From: Panax quinquefolius
Lineage: Eukaryota; Streptophyta; Magnoliopsida; Apiales; Araliaceae
Direction of reading: 5' to 3'
Length of the DNA: 64,000 bases
Assembly (NCBI GenBank): GCA_020205615.1
Contig: CM035151.1
Location: forward strand, 18,546,070 to 18,610,069
Part shown: piece by piece, positions 13,101 through 24,437 of the stretch
How positions within the stretch are numbered: position 1 is the stretch's first letter
How the letters are laid out: each line of letters begins with the position of its first letter
Notes under the pieces: generated by a model
Seen by the model: the letters and a program-made list of their open reading frames with translations, nothing else
What the model was told of the DNA's origin: nothing
Databases searched by the model: none
Program-made: the position numbers and the translations under genes

Positions 13101-13203
13101 AAAAATAAGCTTAGTAGACACACTAACAAGGATTTACTGCCTCCCTCCTAGTTCTATCCCCGATCTCCGCCAGAGATCATATCCCTAAGCTCGATATTAA
13201 CCG
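10171..13203 (-). pseudogene. Inverted internal region: gag, zinc knuckle, protease and RT remnants
   Basis: Reading leftward from 13203: the primer site is TTAATATCGAGC. A gag fragment at 12881-12534 contains IRCLGMRGGTKVPFATFML. A zinc-knuckle remnant lies at about 12060-11980. Protease at 11936-11709 contains GSTHSFISLA in place of DTGATHSFIS. At about 11400-11200 there is an RT-like stretch with NPSEKLISKISYRMALL, corresponding to the substrate-binding start of RT. Then follows poorly readable sequence to a polypurine tract at 10182-10171. The region is about 3 kb, against roughly 5 kb or more for an intact interior, so it carries large deletions as well as frameshifts. Confidence 0.75.
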
Positions 13204-15287
13204 TGACGCCCCAAAATAGTCCATTCCATCCAACCCATTTCGAGTCGCCAAATACATGGTACGTAAATAACTACAACTTTATTATTACAACATATAAACC
13301 TGTGAGTTTAAATACGAGATATTGCCATCTAGATAATATCCACACGCAAATAAATCCCCATCATAATTATTGATACATTATTTTACAAAATGGTGAGGAC
13401 TACTAAACAACTCTCTGTAACCTTCATTCCATACCCCGACTAAGATTCGCTACATTCTCGCCTCCCGAGAAGAAAAATGGAACAACAAAGAAAAGGGTGA
13501 GCTCAACTAGCCCAAGAAAGAATATTATGACTAAGATAATATACAACAAATTATCGTTAGTCTCCAACAGGAAAAATCTAATAGAATACAATAGATAAAC
13601 CGCTTTTAAATCAACAATCGCAATGGAAACAACAATTCATTAGAAGAGTTAAGTAGAGAATGCAAACTACTATCTTCTATATATGAATTTAAAAGTTCAT
13701 CGTCGATATTTTATCCTCGTAACATCAATCACTATATATCCGAAATCAAATATTCATCTTTGCACTATGTGCCAAAGATATTCATCACTGGGTCATGTTC
13801 ATCTAAACACTGCTCATCTTTTGCACTACAGCCAAAGATATTAATCACTTTCGGCCATGTTCATCTCAACACTGCTCATTTGCACTAAAGCCAAACATAT
13901 TCATCAAGAAATCATTCATCTTTGCACTATGTGCCAAAGATATTCAAGAATATCATCATTTAGGACCGAGGATGATGAAAATATTTTAAAGAAAACGAAT
14001 CCAAAGGAAACAAAAGAACAAGTATTAAGGATTCAGATTTCACCTATTTCATGTCCAAAAATACCTCGTAAATAATCATAGTGGTGTAAAATTCAAGAAT
14101 GATCAAAACATGTATAAAATCAAAACTAGTATCCGTAATAGATATTTTGGACAAAAAGAAGAAATTTCATTTTTTATGAATAAAGGTCGATTCGTGAATA
14201 AGGTCAGATACGTGAATAAGGCCGTATACGTGAATAAGAATCCGACACCAAAAGATAGAAATTTCACAAAAACATCATCACGCTTCGTGAATAAGAAACT
14301 CGTGAATAAGAACTCATGAATAGTAACTCATGAATAAGAACTCGCTGAATAAGAAACCCCGACATGAAAAAGTTCCAAATTTGATAAAATTTCCAACCAA
14401 TATTTCTAAGATAATGATATCAAGAAATAATATCATTTTCAATAAAATAACATCCCCTTACTCGAAAAGATGATTTCTAGTTGAAACAATTGTCACATTA
14501 AAAATTTTCTCCATCTATATCCACATAAAATCAATATTTTTCTCATCATATAAATCAATAATTAATTATTCACAAATAATATTACAGAATCACAAAGATC
14601 GCAACCGTGCCGCTCCCAGAAAGAGGGGCTTCCAATAAGGATCTCTCCTCATCGGGCGCGCAATTAGTGACCAAACCTCTCCTGTATGTAACTTTCTAGA
14701 CATTGCCAATAATGTTATCCAATAATATTATTCAGATAATATGAATTATCATTCGATAATGAAAAATACCGTGTAATGACAATTATCAAACAACAAAGAA
14801 TATAAAATATCAATGCAAAGAATTATTGAATCAATAAAATAAAATAATCGAATAAAGAATTACTTTAACAATTATCGAGTAAAGGCCTTTTCACGTAAGA
14901 ATCAATAATTGGTGCAATACCGCTTGCATCGCTCAACAACGCCAGATTAGTGTGTTTTAACCCACCGTATTCCAACAAAGATAATCTGTAATAACTACGC
15001 CTGTTATTTATAAACAACTTATATTTGTCGCTTTTCATCCAATCGCCAAGCATGGGGCCCATTAAAGATCAAGGCCGTCGCATTTAATATTCCCGACAAA
15101 GATTTAATATTCCACGCACCAAACTAATATTACCCGATAATAATGAATATTTTATAACCACTTGCTTATTCAAATATTCACATGATTTTACCCATAACTA
15201 TCCACATTAATCAAATCGACCCTTACTATTTCAAAATAATAAATAGAGGAAAATAAATTTCATTTATTAATAATTTGGGGTCTTATA
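13204..15287 (-). mobile_element. Right inverted LTR with an internal deletion
   Basis: Aligns with 7367-10170 but is about 700 bases shorter. At about 14471 the sequence jumps from the equivalent of 8649 to that of 9357, both sides being otherwise closely similar. Its outer end (CTTATA at 15287) abuts RNase H sequence of the plus-strand element. No clear target-site duplication remains, because the left side of that insertion was deleted. Confidence 0.8.
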
Positions 15288-15600
15288 TGTGTTCTCATGC
15301 AACGTGGAAAGTCATAGCCTATGCCTCGCGATAACTTAAAGAATATGAGAGGAATTATCATACTCATGATCTAGAGTCATGGCAGCAATAAGCTGCCGCT
15401 TAAAGATCCGGAGGCACTATCTATATGGGGAGAAAGTGGAGATATAGTCGCACCATAAAAGCCTCAAATATTTCTTCACCCAAAAGGAACTCAACACGCA
15501 AGAACGACGTTGGCTCGAAAGTTGTTGAAAGACTACGACCACACCATTCAATACCATCCCGAAAAGTTTAACGGTAAATGACGCTATTGAAAGTAAGATC
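15288..15600 (+). pseudogene. Ty3/gypsy RT tail and RNase H (decayed)
   Basis: Across frames one can read CVLMQR, KVIAYASR, LKEYERNYHTHDLES, HYLYGEK, DHKSLKYFFTQKELN and a region around QRRWLELLKDYDHTIQYHP. These are consecutive conserved blocks at the RT/RNase H boundary of plant Ty3 elements. Stops and single-base shifts break the frame. It resumes exactly where the inverted block ends, so it belongs to the same element as the gag and protease at 4524-6256. Confidence 0.85.
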
Positions 15601-15699
15601 ATACGCGGAACGAAAAGCGATGTTGTTAAAAGAAAGGCCTATTTTATGTGATTTACAAAAGATAAAGATAGAATTCAAGACCGGGACCCATGCAATGAT

Positions 15700-17150
15700 G
15701 TCCAAGATACGATAGAACCAACTTTAATCAAAAAGTTAAAGTCGCTCAAGCCACGATCCGGAAATGATGCGTATGAAGAAGAAAGTACAAGAAGGTATTA
15801 TTCCAGAAGCAAGAATCGATGAAGAAGGAATACTTCGACTCCACAACATCATTTTGACTTGAAGCATAGAATCATGATGGAGGCACACAACACACCATTT
15901 GCAATCCATCTTAGAAGTACCAAAATGTATCGTGATCTTCGACATACATTTTGGTGGAACAATATGAAGAGAGAGATTGCAAAGTTTATCTCGAGGTGTT
16001 TAACTTGTCAACGTGTAAAGGCGGAGCATCAAGTGCCTAAGGGTCCATTGCAACCACTTGAGATTTCGAAATGGAAGTGGGAACACATTACCATGGATTT
16101 CGTTACGGGTCTTCCCACGGTTTCTCAAGGCATAAATGCTATTTGGGTTATTGTTGATAGATTAACCAAGTCTGCAATTTCTTGCCGATAATAGAGACTT
16201 ATTCCTCTGAACGCTCTTTGCTCATATGTATGTAAATGAGATTGTGAGATGCATGGCATGCCAAGATCCATAGTTTTGGATCGTGACCCAAGATTCACTT
16301 CAAGATTTTGGGTTAGCTTGTAAAAAGCTACGGGGATGATTTACGATTTAGTTTTAAGATACCATCCTCAAAACGGATGGGCAATCGAGAGAACTATTCA
16401 AACTCTTCAAGATCTATTAAGACTCTGTGTCCTAGACTTCAAAGGAGTTGGGATAAGTATTTACCATTAGTGGAATTCTCCTACAACAACAAAGCTTATC
16501 GTGAAAGTATAGTGTGGCTCCATTCAAGCATCAGATGAACGAAAAGTGTCGCTTCCAATATGTTGGGATGAGGTGGGTGAAGCAACATTATTGGGACCCG
16601 AGTTGGTACGTATGACTCACGGAAAATATCCAAATGATTCGACAACGTATACAAACCAAGCACATGATCGACAAAAGAGTTATGCGGATCTTCATCGAAA
16701 GGACGTGGACTTTAGTATCGGGGATCATGCGATTGTCAAGTGGTGGCTCTATGGAAGGGAATTACAAGATTCGGAAGAGAGGAAAGCTCAATCCATGATT
16801 TATTGGTCCATTTTATTCTTGAACGAGTAGGAAATATGGCCTATAGACTCGCGTTACCTCCAAGCATGCCTCGTGTTCATAACGTTTTTCACATATCCGT
16901 GCTTCAGAATATGTGAAGGACCCGAACCACATTATCGAAGTTAGAACCACACGAGATATACCAAGATTTAACGACGAGAGGTAACCGCCAAGATCTTGAT
17001 AGAAAGAAGATGTCCCACGATTAAGGTTATACCACAAGTTAAGGTTTGTGGAGAAACCATGCCAAAAAAAAAACGACCGGGAGTTAGAATCGTAAATGAA
17101 AAAGAGGTATCCTCACCTTTTTGAAATACCTGTATCACGACGCCAATTTC
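15700..17150 (+). pseudogene. Ty3/gypsy integrase with chromodomain-like C-terminus (decayed)
   Basis: The longest open stretch, 15859-16191, holds the integrase zinc-binding region (H-N-T-P-F-A-I-H, then C-L-T-C-Q) and the core start ITMDFVTGLP with the first catalytic aspartate. The second aspartate is in VLDRDPRFT (about 16275-16300) and the glutamate in the QSERTIQTL-like stretch near 16382, so the D-D-E triad is traceable across frameshifts. The C-terminal part around 16680-17130 reads QKSYADLHRKDVDFSIGDH, then YRLALPPSMPRVHNVFHIS, then a degraded chromodomain-like tail ending HLF. Integrase inserts the cDNA; the chromodomain of this lineage targets heterochromatin. Multiple frameshifts make it inactive. 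Confidence 0.85.
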
Positions 17151-17165
17151 GAGGACAAAATTTCA

Positions 17166-17177
17166 TAAGAAGGAAGG
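17166..17177 (+). other. Polypurine tract of the composite Ty3 element
   Basis: AAGAAGGAAGG directly precedes the 3' LTR; in the family this primes plus-strand DNA synthesis. Confidence 0.75.
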
Positions 17178-19824
17178 TCAGTAAGACCCCAACTTTTTAT
17201 AAATAAAATTTAATTTCCTCTATTTATTATTTTGAAATAGTAAGTGGTCGAATTGATTAATCAGTGGTTATAAAATATTCATTGTTGTTTTGGGAATATT
17301 CGTTTGGTCGTGGAATATTCTCATTGCTTGGGAATATTCGTGACGACTTGCCTGCAAATTTGTATGGGCCCCATAACTGAAAAGCAATTAGATGAATAAA
17401 ACGACAAGTATAAGTTATTTATTAATAATTCACAGTAGTCATACTGCTAATAATGTTGAAATACCGGTGGTTAAAACACGTGAATACGCGTTGTTGAATA
17501 AGAAGACACCAGATTGCACCAATTATTGATTCTTACGTAAAGAAGGCACTACTCAATAATTGTTACAAAGAATTATCGCTCAAGATTTTATTTTATCGAT
17601 TCAATAATTGTTTGCGTTGATATTTTATATTATCGTTGTTTCAATAATTGTCACTACACAAGATTTTCCATTATCTGAGCAATAATTCATATTATCTTAA
17701 TAATATTATTAGATAAAATTATTGGCAATGTCTAAAAAGTTTTGTCTAAGGAGAGGTTTGGTCACCTAATCGCTACCAAGAAGGAGAAATCCTTATGAAA
17801 GCCCCTCTTTCGGGAACCACCTCGTCACAAGATTGTGATTTCGTAATATTATTTGTGAATAATTAATTATTGATTTATATGATGAGGAAAATATTCATTT
17901 TATGTGGATATAGATGGAGAAATTTTTAAAGTGGCAATTGTTGAAAATCGATATTTTATCTTTTTTGATAAAATAATATTTTATTATATTATTATAATAT
18001 AATAATGATGATATTTTTACAATGAATGTGGGATATATGAGTATATAAGTATATGAGGAGGAAGAGTATTTTTATTGCAAAAGTTGTTTAAAACATGTTA
18101 AACATGTCTGTGGGCCCATTTCTTGACTAAAATTTGATTATACCAGTAAAATCGCTCAGATGTGGATTTTGGCCAATTTCGCTTGGAATTTGAAAACTTT
18201 CTTCCGAAAGTTGTAGAGAATTGAATTTCCTATAGAGAAACACAAGATTCCAATTTTCTGATAAAATGGCTATTTATTATAAATTATTGAAGTTCCGAAA
18301 TTCTAAAATAATTGATTTTTGGAAGTTTTAATTATTTTAATTAAGAAAAACGTTTTTTTTTATTTTTTGTGAGTTGATGGCTGATGCTTGGTGCAAAAAA
18401 GCGAGGGAAAATTTAATATATATTAATATTTTATATAATTTTTTCGCTTTGGTGTTCTAAGCATTTTCCTATAAATAGGTGCTTAGGTTAGAATTGAAAA
18501 TCACACCGTAAACTAAAGATTTTTCTCTTTCTCTCTATAATATCGAGCGTATTTTGTGAGTATTTTAGTACTTTGAGTATTGTTATATGATTGCAAGTTC
18601 TTTCAAAGACTATATCCAAAGATTCCAAATGTAAGTACTATTCTTTTCCGAGGTAAGTGGATGTTATTTCTTCAGAGTGATATTATTTCTTCAATATCAT
18701 TACGCCGAAATATTAGTTGGAACTTTTATCAAATTTAGAACTTTTCATGTCTGGGTTATTATTCATGAGTTACTATTCATTTAGTACTATTCACTTAAAC
18801 ATGAAGATTTTTTTGTGAAATTTCAATCTTTTAAAGGTTTGAGTTACTATTCACGATACGACACTATTCACTTAATCACAAGACTATTCAATTTAAAAAT
18901 AAAATTTTCTTCTTTTTGTCCAAAATATCTATTCGGATACTAGCTTTAATTGTATTCATGTTTTGATCATTCTTGAATTTTACTCCACTATGATTATTTA
19001 TGAGGTATTTTTGAACATGGAATAAATTAAATACTTAATCCTTAATATTTATTCTTTTGTTTCACCGATTCGCTTTCTTTTAAAATATTTTTATCATCCT
19101 CACCCTAAATGATGATATAACCGAATATCTTTGGCCTCAGAAGTAAAGATGAATGATTTCTAATGAATATCTTTCGCCAGAAAAAAAAGATGAAATATGT
19201 GTTTAGATGAATAATGAATTAATCGATGAATATCTTTCGCCTCAGAGAAAGCAAAGATGAATATTTAATTCCGTATATATATCGATTGATGTTATAGGAT
19301 AAAATATCGACGATGAACTTTAAATTCATATATGTAAGATAGTAGTTTGCATTCTCTACTTAACTCTTCTAATGAATTATTATTTTCCGCTAAGATTGAT
19401 TTAAAACTTGTCATCTATCAGTATTTTATTAGATTTTTTTCCGTCAAGACTAACGATAATTTGTTCTATATTATCTTGGTCATAATGTTCTTTTATCGGG
19501 CTAGTTGAGCTCACCATTTTCCTTGTTGTTCCATTTTTCTTCTCGGGAGGCGCAGAATGTAGCGAGTACTAGCCTGGGGTGTGGAATGATGGTTCTAGAA
19601 GTGGTTCTAGTAGTCCTCACTATTCGTAAAATAGTGTATTAATAATTGTAATGAGGACTTATTTGAGTGTGGATATTGTTCAGATGACAATATTTGTATT
19701 TAAACTCACAGCTTAAGTGTTCACGATTTTGCACCACAATTGTATTAATAAAGTTATAGTTGCTTTCGCATCATGTATGGCTTACTCGTAATGGGTGTCA
19801 GATACCTATTTTGGGGGCGTCACA
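17178..19824 (+). mobile_element. 3' LTR of the composite Ty3 element
   Basis: About 2.65 kb, aligned end to end with 1620-4345. The first bases read TCAGTAAGACCCC instead of TGTAAGACCCC. It ends GGGGGCGTCACA at 19824, followed by the TATTT duplication. Compared with the 5' LTR, many differences are of one kind, CTG or CAG read as CG (see findings). Confidence 0.85.
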
Positions 19825-20339
19825 TATTTGATTTAACAAATTTATACATATTCGATCTAGCTGATACAACTAGCATAGATCTATCTCATAAACAGTTCAA
19901 GAATGAAAGAACTTATTTAATTAATTCACAATTCAATAATAATTGAACAGGAATTCAATTACACAAGATGTGATTTACAATAATCGTTAAGGATGTGGAG
20001 TAATCAATAATTATCCATTAATATGCTTTGAAAATAATAACTCAAGTTTGAGTTAGAGAACTTGCATGTTCGATGAGCCATGCCTAACTAGCTTTAATTA
20101 AAACTCCTTCGAATCGACCTAACATCGATAATGTTGGTCTATTAATTAAGATCGCGTATAATTGTATGTCTATACGCTTACTTATGAAATTAACAAATAA
20201 TTCAATCATTGTGGTACACATAATATAATATACTATCATTAGTCCTATAAGATATTGAATAAATCTTAGGTTAATGATTTAATTAATTTATAAGATTTTT
20301 CTTAAGTAACAAACACTTATTAGATCTTTAAACAATTTA

Positions 20340-21190
20340 TTATAATTGTTTAATTAATGAGTTATTTAAACTCTCTTCATTTATTAACTTTATCTTTATT
20401 TAATTACCATTTAATATTAGTTAAATAGTAATTAACTAATTACCTTTAGTTATTATTTAATAATAAATAATAGCTAATTACATCTACTTATTATTTAATG
20501 TTAATTAAATAATAAATAATTAAACTATTAATATTATTTATCTTTAATTATTATTTTATATTAATTAAATAAAATTAATTAATCATTATCCATGAATAAT
20601 AAATAATTTATTTATTTACTTTATTAATCTTTAATTATTCATTACTATTAATAAATGAATAATTAATTAACATTTGTCATTATTTATTATTTAATAAATA
20701 ATAATTAATTATTTATTTATTTATCCTTGAATAACAAATAATTAATTTAATTCATAAGTCTTTAATTATTCTTTCTTGTTAATCTAAGAATAATTAATAT
20801 TCACTTGTTCTTATTTATTATTTAATATTAATTAAACAATAAATAATTATTTTATAAATTTTATGTTAATGTAAGTAAGTAATTACATTATTATTACATA
20901 ATCTTACTTAAATATTCTTTAATCATTATTTAATATTAATTAAATAATAATTAATCAATGAGTTTAACTCTATTTATTATTTAATCTTAATTAAATAATA
21001 AATAGTTAGTTTATTACCACTAACTCTACTTAATTATCACTTAAATAATAATTAAATAGTTAATTATATTTAAATTATATGTAATTTATTTAATAATCAT
21101 TTAGTGGCATTAATAATTATTAATTAGTAAGTTTTAAATGATTTAAATGAGTTTAAATCATTAATTACTTAATAATTATGTAATCGCTCG
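20340..21190. repeat. Array of imperfect AT palindromes
   Basis: The motif TTATTTAATNTTAATTAAATAATAA recurs at roughly 70-120 base spacing (for example near 20428, 20490, 20565, 20690, 20815, 20928 and 20975). Each copy can fold on itself. It lies inside the LTR-like block and has no coding potential. Confidence 0.7.
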
Positions 21191-21331
21191 TAAAAAATTA
21201 TGAATTAAATATTTTAATATTCTTCACACTTTTAGAAAATTTTGGTCCGGACTCCACCACCGTAACCTACTTTAACTCGGGTGAACTCGGTCACGGAAGT
21301 TCGTCCTGGCTCATCAAAACCGAACCTATAG

Positions 21332-21334
<3 letters not shown>

Positions 21335-21392
<58 letters not shown>
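21335..21392. repeat. (AT)n microsatellite
   Basis: About 29 uninterrupted AT units inside the LTR-like block. Confidence 0.95.
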
Positions 21393-21394
<2 letters not shown>

Positions 21395-23119
21395 TCCCAT
21401 TTTCCAAATTTGGGGTTCTTTACTAAAACTTGAATAAAATAAAATCTACAACTCCGATTTAGGTCCAGTCGGTCTCGTTGGATTCGTATCTTCATGACTA
21501 CAATTTTCATTTATCAAAAATTAAATTTGGACATGTTTTGGTTACTGAAAATGGCCAAAAATCGGACTATTTTGCACAGCCATTCAACAATGAGGTGTTT
21601 TTAGAAAAAAAAATTCATATCTTGTTCATTTTAAAACATTTTCGCATGCTTCAAAAGGAATTTTGTTCTTAACTTACATATCTAGCATAACAAGAAAGAA
21701 ATCACAAAAACTATTAGGAAGTTTCAAAATGAAAAAAACTTCAATCACATCTTTCGATTAAGTTTTCCGGTAAAACTCATTTTCATGCATTTTACCAAAC
21801 TTTTCTACACAAACGCATATCAATACACAAGTTAAATCCATTAAACTTTATATCTATCATTCTAGCATGCTTCTAGCCATTAAAGCTGGAACTCCATGTA
21901 TCTAACATAAAAATACACTAAGCATACAACATTAGGATTTTTCTTAAACTTTTGCACAGAGTTTCTTTTCTTTCCTTTTTGAACAACTTTTAAACACCCA
22001 AAAATGTAAGATCCAAACATGATGCACTAAAAACAAGTAAATCAAGAGTTTTGAAAGTTCATGAGCATATGGTCTTTATTTTTGTAAAACTAACAAAATA
22101 TATGAAATTAAAGCTTGTAACATACCTTGATCTTAATGCTACTTTTCTTGTTTTTTCATAGTATGTGATAACTCTTGGTGGCATCAAGGAATTTTTTTTT
22201 CTTCCCTCCAAAGTTTCCCACGTTTTCTTCACTCTCTATTTCTTTCTTATGCTTTTCTTTTTGCTTTTTGCTAGATAACTTGTAAGAATAAATGAAAAGT
22301 TTCATTATAAAAATATATGGGAGTATTTATAGGCAATAAGAATATATAGATATAACTTGTGTATTTCTCTTAATCTTCCAATATCTTGCTTGCCTTGGTG
22401 GATAATAATTTATTAAGCTAAAATAAAATTAGGGGACAATTTAGGTGTGTTGGTAAAAAACCTATTGACCAAAAAAAATGGAAGCTAAATGAAATGAATC
22501 ATATGCTTCCCTTACTCCTTGATTTGCCGGATCCATACTCCATCTTGGCCAATTTTATTTATTGATTTATTTTGTTAATTAACCATCTAGAAGGTCCATA
22601 AAAATTGGGCCATAACTTGGGCTCACTAATTACATTGTTTGGACTATGTAAAAATAGCATGATCTAATAGATAAATTTTATCTCACCCTAATTATTTAAT
22701 TAGGGTTTTCATTCCACCCATTTTGGAATTTAAATAATTATTTATGTACATTTAATTTTATAACCCAATTAGACTTACTTTAATTAGGTTAAATTAAATA
22801 ATAAATTGAGATAATAAAATTAATCTCTTAAGTTAGTATAATTTTAAATACTATTATTCTTCAGCACCATAACCCTTAGGTTATTTAATTTATATACCTA
22901 ATGTATAATTAGGTTATATAACTTTTTTTTCTTTTAATTCTCTTTATATATAATTCATACATACATATATATTTAGGATATATATTTATTTAACCATAAA
23001 CATTTTCCACATAAATAATAACATATTCATTCATTATATGTCACAAAGTTTTCAATATCATTAATATTTAATTAATATATTTAATTACCGCTTGACTTAA
23101 AATTCTTGGTTATTACACG

Positions 23120-23700
23120 GACTTCGCACTTCTGCCAGAATAATGTCTGAATAACTGATGTTTGCGCGTCATCCCATCTATACCTTTTTTACAAATAAAA
23201 CAACAATAATAATACTAAAACGATGATATTACCATAATCCAACATTACTAAATAATATTATTTGATTAACTATATATTATCTATCATAGTGATAAAAAAA
23301 AATATACCTGAAATATTTAGCCCAAACTGCATCCTTATGGGCGAGAGGTGTGTTCGCTTGACGTAATCACCCGGCGAAAGCGCTTCAGAAGTATTTATAA
23401 TTGTGAAATACACTTCACAATTTTACTATCTTGAAAAGCACTACAATATACAATAATTTACATTAAAGATAACTAATTTTATTATAATATGAAAAATAAT
23501 TTACATTAGTATATATCTATAACAATGGAAATATAAAATGGTTATATATACACGATGTTTAACTTACGTGCTCTCCTAGAGGAGAGATTTAATCAGATGA
23601 GAATCCGATCATACGGATTAGCCGGGGCCTTCGACACATGATTATGGCCCCGACCAAACCTACGCTTTTGTTGCGCTGGTTCAAAAGACATCTATAATGA
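23120..23700 (-). pseudogene. Possible second CACTA gene (exon-like fragments)
   Basis: Downstream of the TNP2 end, on the minus strand, an ATG at about 23690 opens MSFEPAQQKRRFGRGHNHV and then KAPANPYDRILI, followed by a stop and a donor-like GTAAGT near 23565. Two further blocks with splice-like borders lie at about 23400-23310 and 23180-23118. CACTA elements usually encode a second, DNA-binding protein beside TNP2, and the position fits, but I do not recognise a domain. Confidence 0.35.
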
Positions 23701-23884
23701 CAAGTAATGTTAGTATGAGTTATATGATTTACATATATAAATAAAATGACAATAATGTCAAGTAATTGTATGAAATAGTTAACTATGACAACTATAAATG
23801 AAAGGTACATAAACATGTCAAGGATATAGAGAACTTGTATATATATATATATATATGTAATTGTATGTAATAGAATTAAAACTA

Positions 23885-24432
23885 AACATACATTTTAATG
23901 AATATCGTTGTCTAAGTCAGAATCATTTTGTATAAGTATCGAAGATTCATAACCATCTTCTTCTTCAGATTCAGTGTCAGTATCAGTCAATAACTCTTCC
24001 TCAGTATCAATGTCATCTGGCACAACAATTGTCTCGGGATCCAATTCATCATGTTCATCTCCACCCTCTAACTAGATTAATTCATTCCTCCATATTTATT
24101 ATAGGAGGTCTATGAAGCATATCCTCTTGGTAGAAATCCCCGTCTACTACTTGGACACGACTGCGTGCTGTAGTATGAATTATAATTTACCAATATGCAG
24201 GCGGTCTATCCCATTTCCTAACAGGACTAGGAGTGTAATATACTTGTATTATTTGAGTTGGCAACACAAATGGTGCGTTGACGTACGTGGACCTATGTGA
24301 AAGTAGTATGCAAACAAGCCAATCATGTTTCGATGATAAAGCATATACTTTTTGAATAATCTTATTCATTTATTAATAAAAAGTATTAATTTATTAAAGG
24401 CTTTTAATTATCTACACGATGTCGCTTTTATA
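23885..24432 (-). pseudogene. TNP2-type transposase C-terminus
   Basis: The minus strand reads NAPFVLPTQIIQVYYTPSPV, the conserved C-terminal block PFxLxxQAxQVYY of CACTA transposases, then an acidic tail (DIDTEEELLTDTDTESEEED) ending near 23885. It was separated from its upstream part (37711-38297) by the copia insertion: the upstream part ends in ...DIVDIDLHS and this part resumes with a YKSDI-like stretch. Stops and frameshifts are present. Confidence 0.7.
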
Positions 24433-24437
24433 ATATG

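Larger units (their letters stand above)
6255..15287 (-). mobile_element. Inverted block of the same Ty3 family (internal, LTR, internal, LTR)
   Basis: Between the RT start (6256) and RNase H (15288) of the plus-strand element lies a block reading in the opposite direction. From right to left it holds LTR 13204-15287, primer site and internal region 13203-10171, LTR 10170-7367, and primer site and gag leader 7366-7087. Then comes a foreign copia-like segment, followed by a zinc-knuckle piece at 6480-6255. Both LTRs have a primer site on their downstream side, and the middle LTR also has a polypurine tract on its upstream side, so it is shared by two units. The structure implies insertion of one element into the other followed by recombination and deletion. 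Confidence 0.75.
1615..19829 (+). mobile_element. Composite Ty3/gypsy (Tekay/Del-like chromovirus) element with target-site duplication
   Basis: Two direct LTRs (1620-4345 and 17178-19824) start with (T)GTAAGACCCC and end GGGGG(T/C)GTCA, and the pair is flanked by TATTT at 1615-1619 and again at 19825-19829. Between them lie, on the plus strand, a primer-binding site, gag, zinc knuckles and protease. After a 9-kb inverted block come RNase H, integrase, a chromodomain-like C-terminus and a polypurine tract. The order gag-PR-(RT)-RH-IN, the initiator-Met-type primer site and the very long LTRs fit the Tekay/Del chromovirus lineage. The reverse transcriptase of the plus-strand element is missing. 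Stops and frameshifts are frequent, so it cannot be autonomous. Confidence 0.85.
19830..23117 (-). mobile_element. Probable reverse-oriented LTR (solo or truncated), AT-rich
   Basis: In reverse the block starts TGTAATAACCAAGAATTTTAA at 23117, a typical start of long Ty3 LTRs. It carries a TATA-like CCTATAAATACTCCC at about 22320-22334, about 790 bases in, and has no coding sequence. The downstream end is not identifiable. The block was contiguous with 1175-1619 before the composite element inserted, so the LTR may extend to there, or even to 356. The assignment rests on termini and promoter layout only. Confidence 0.5.
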
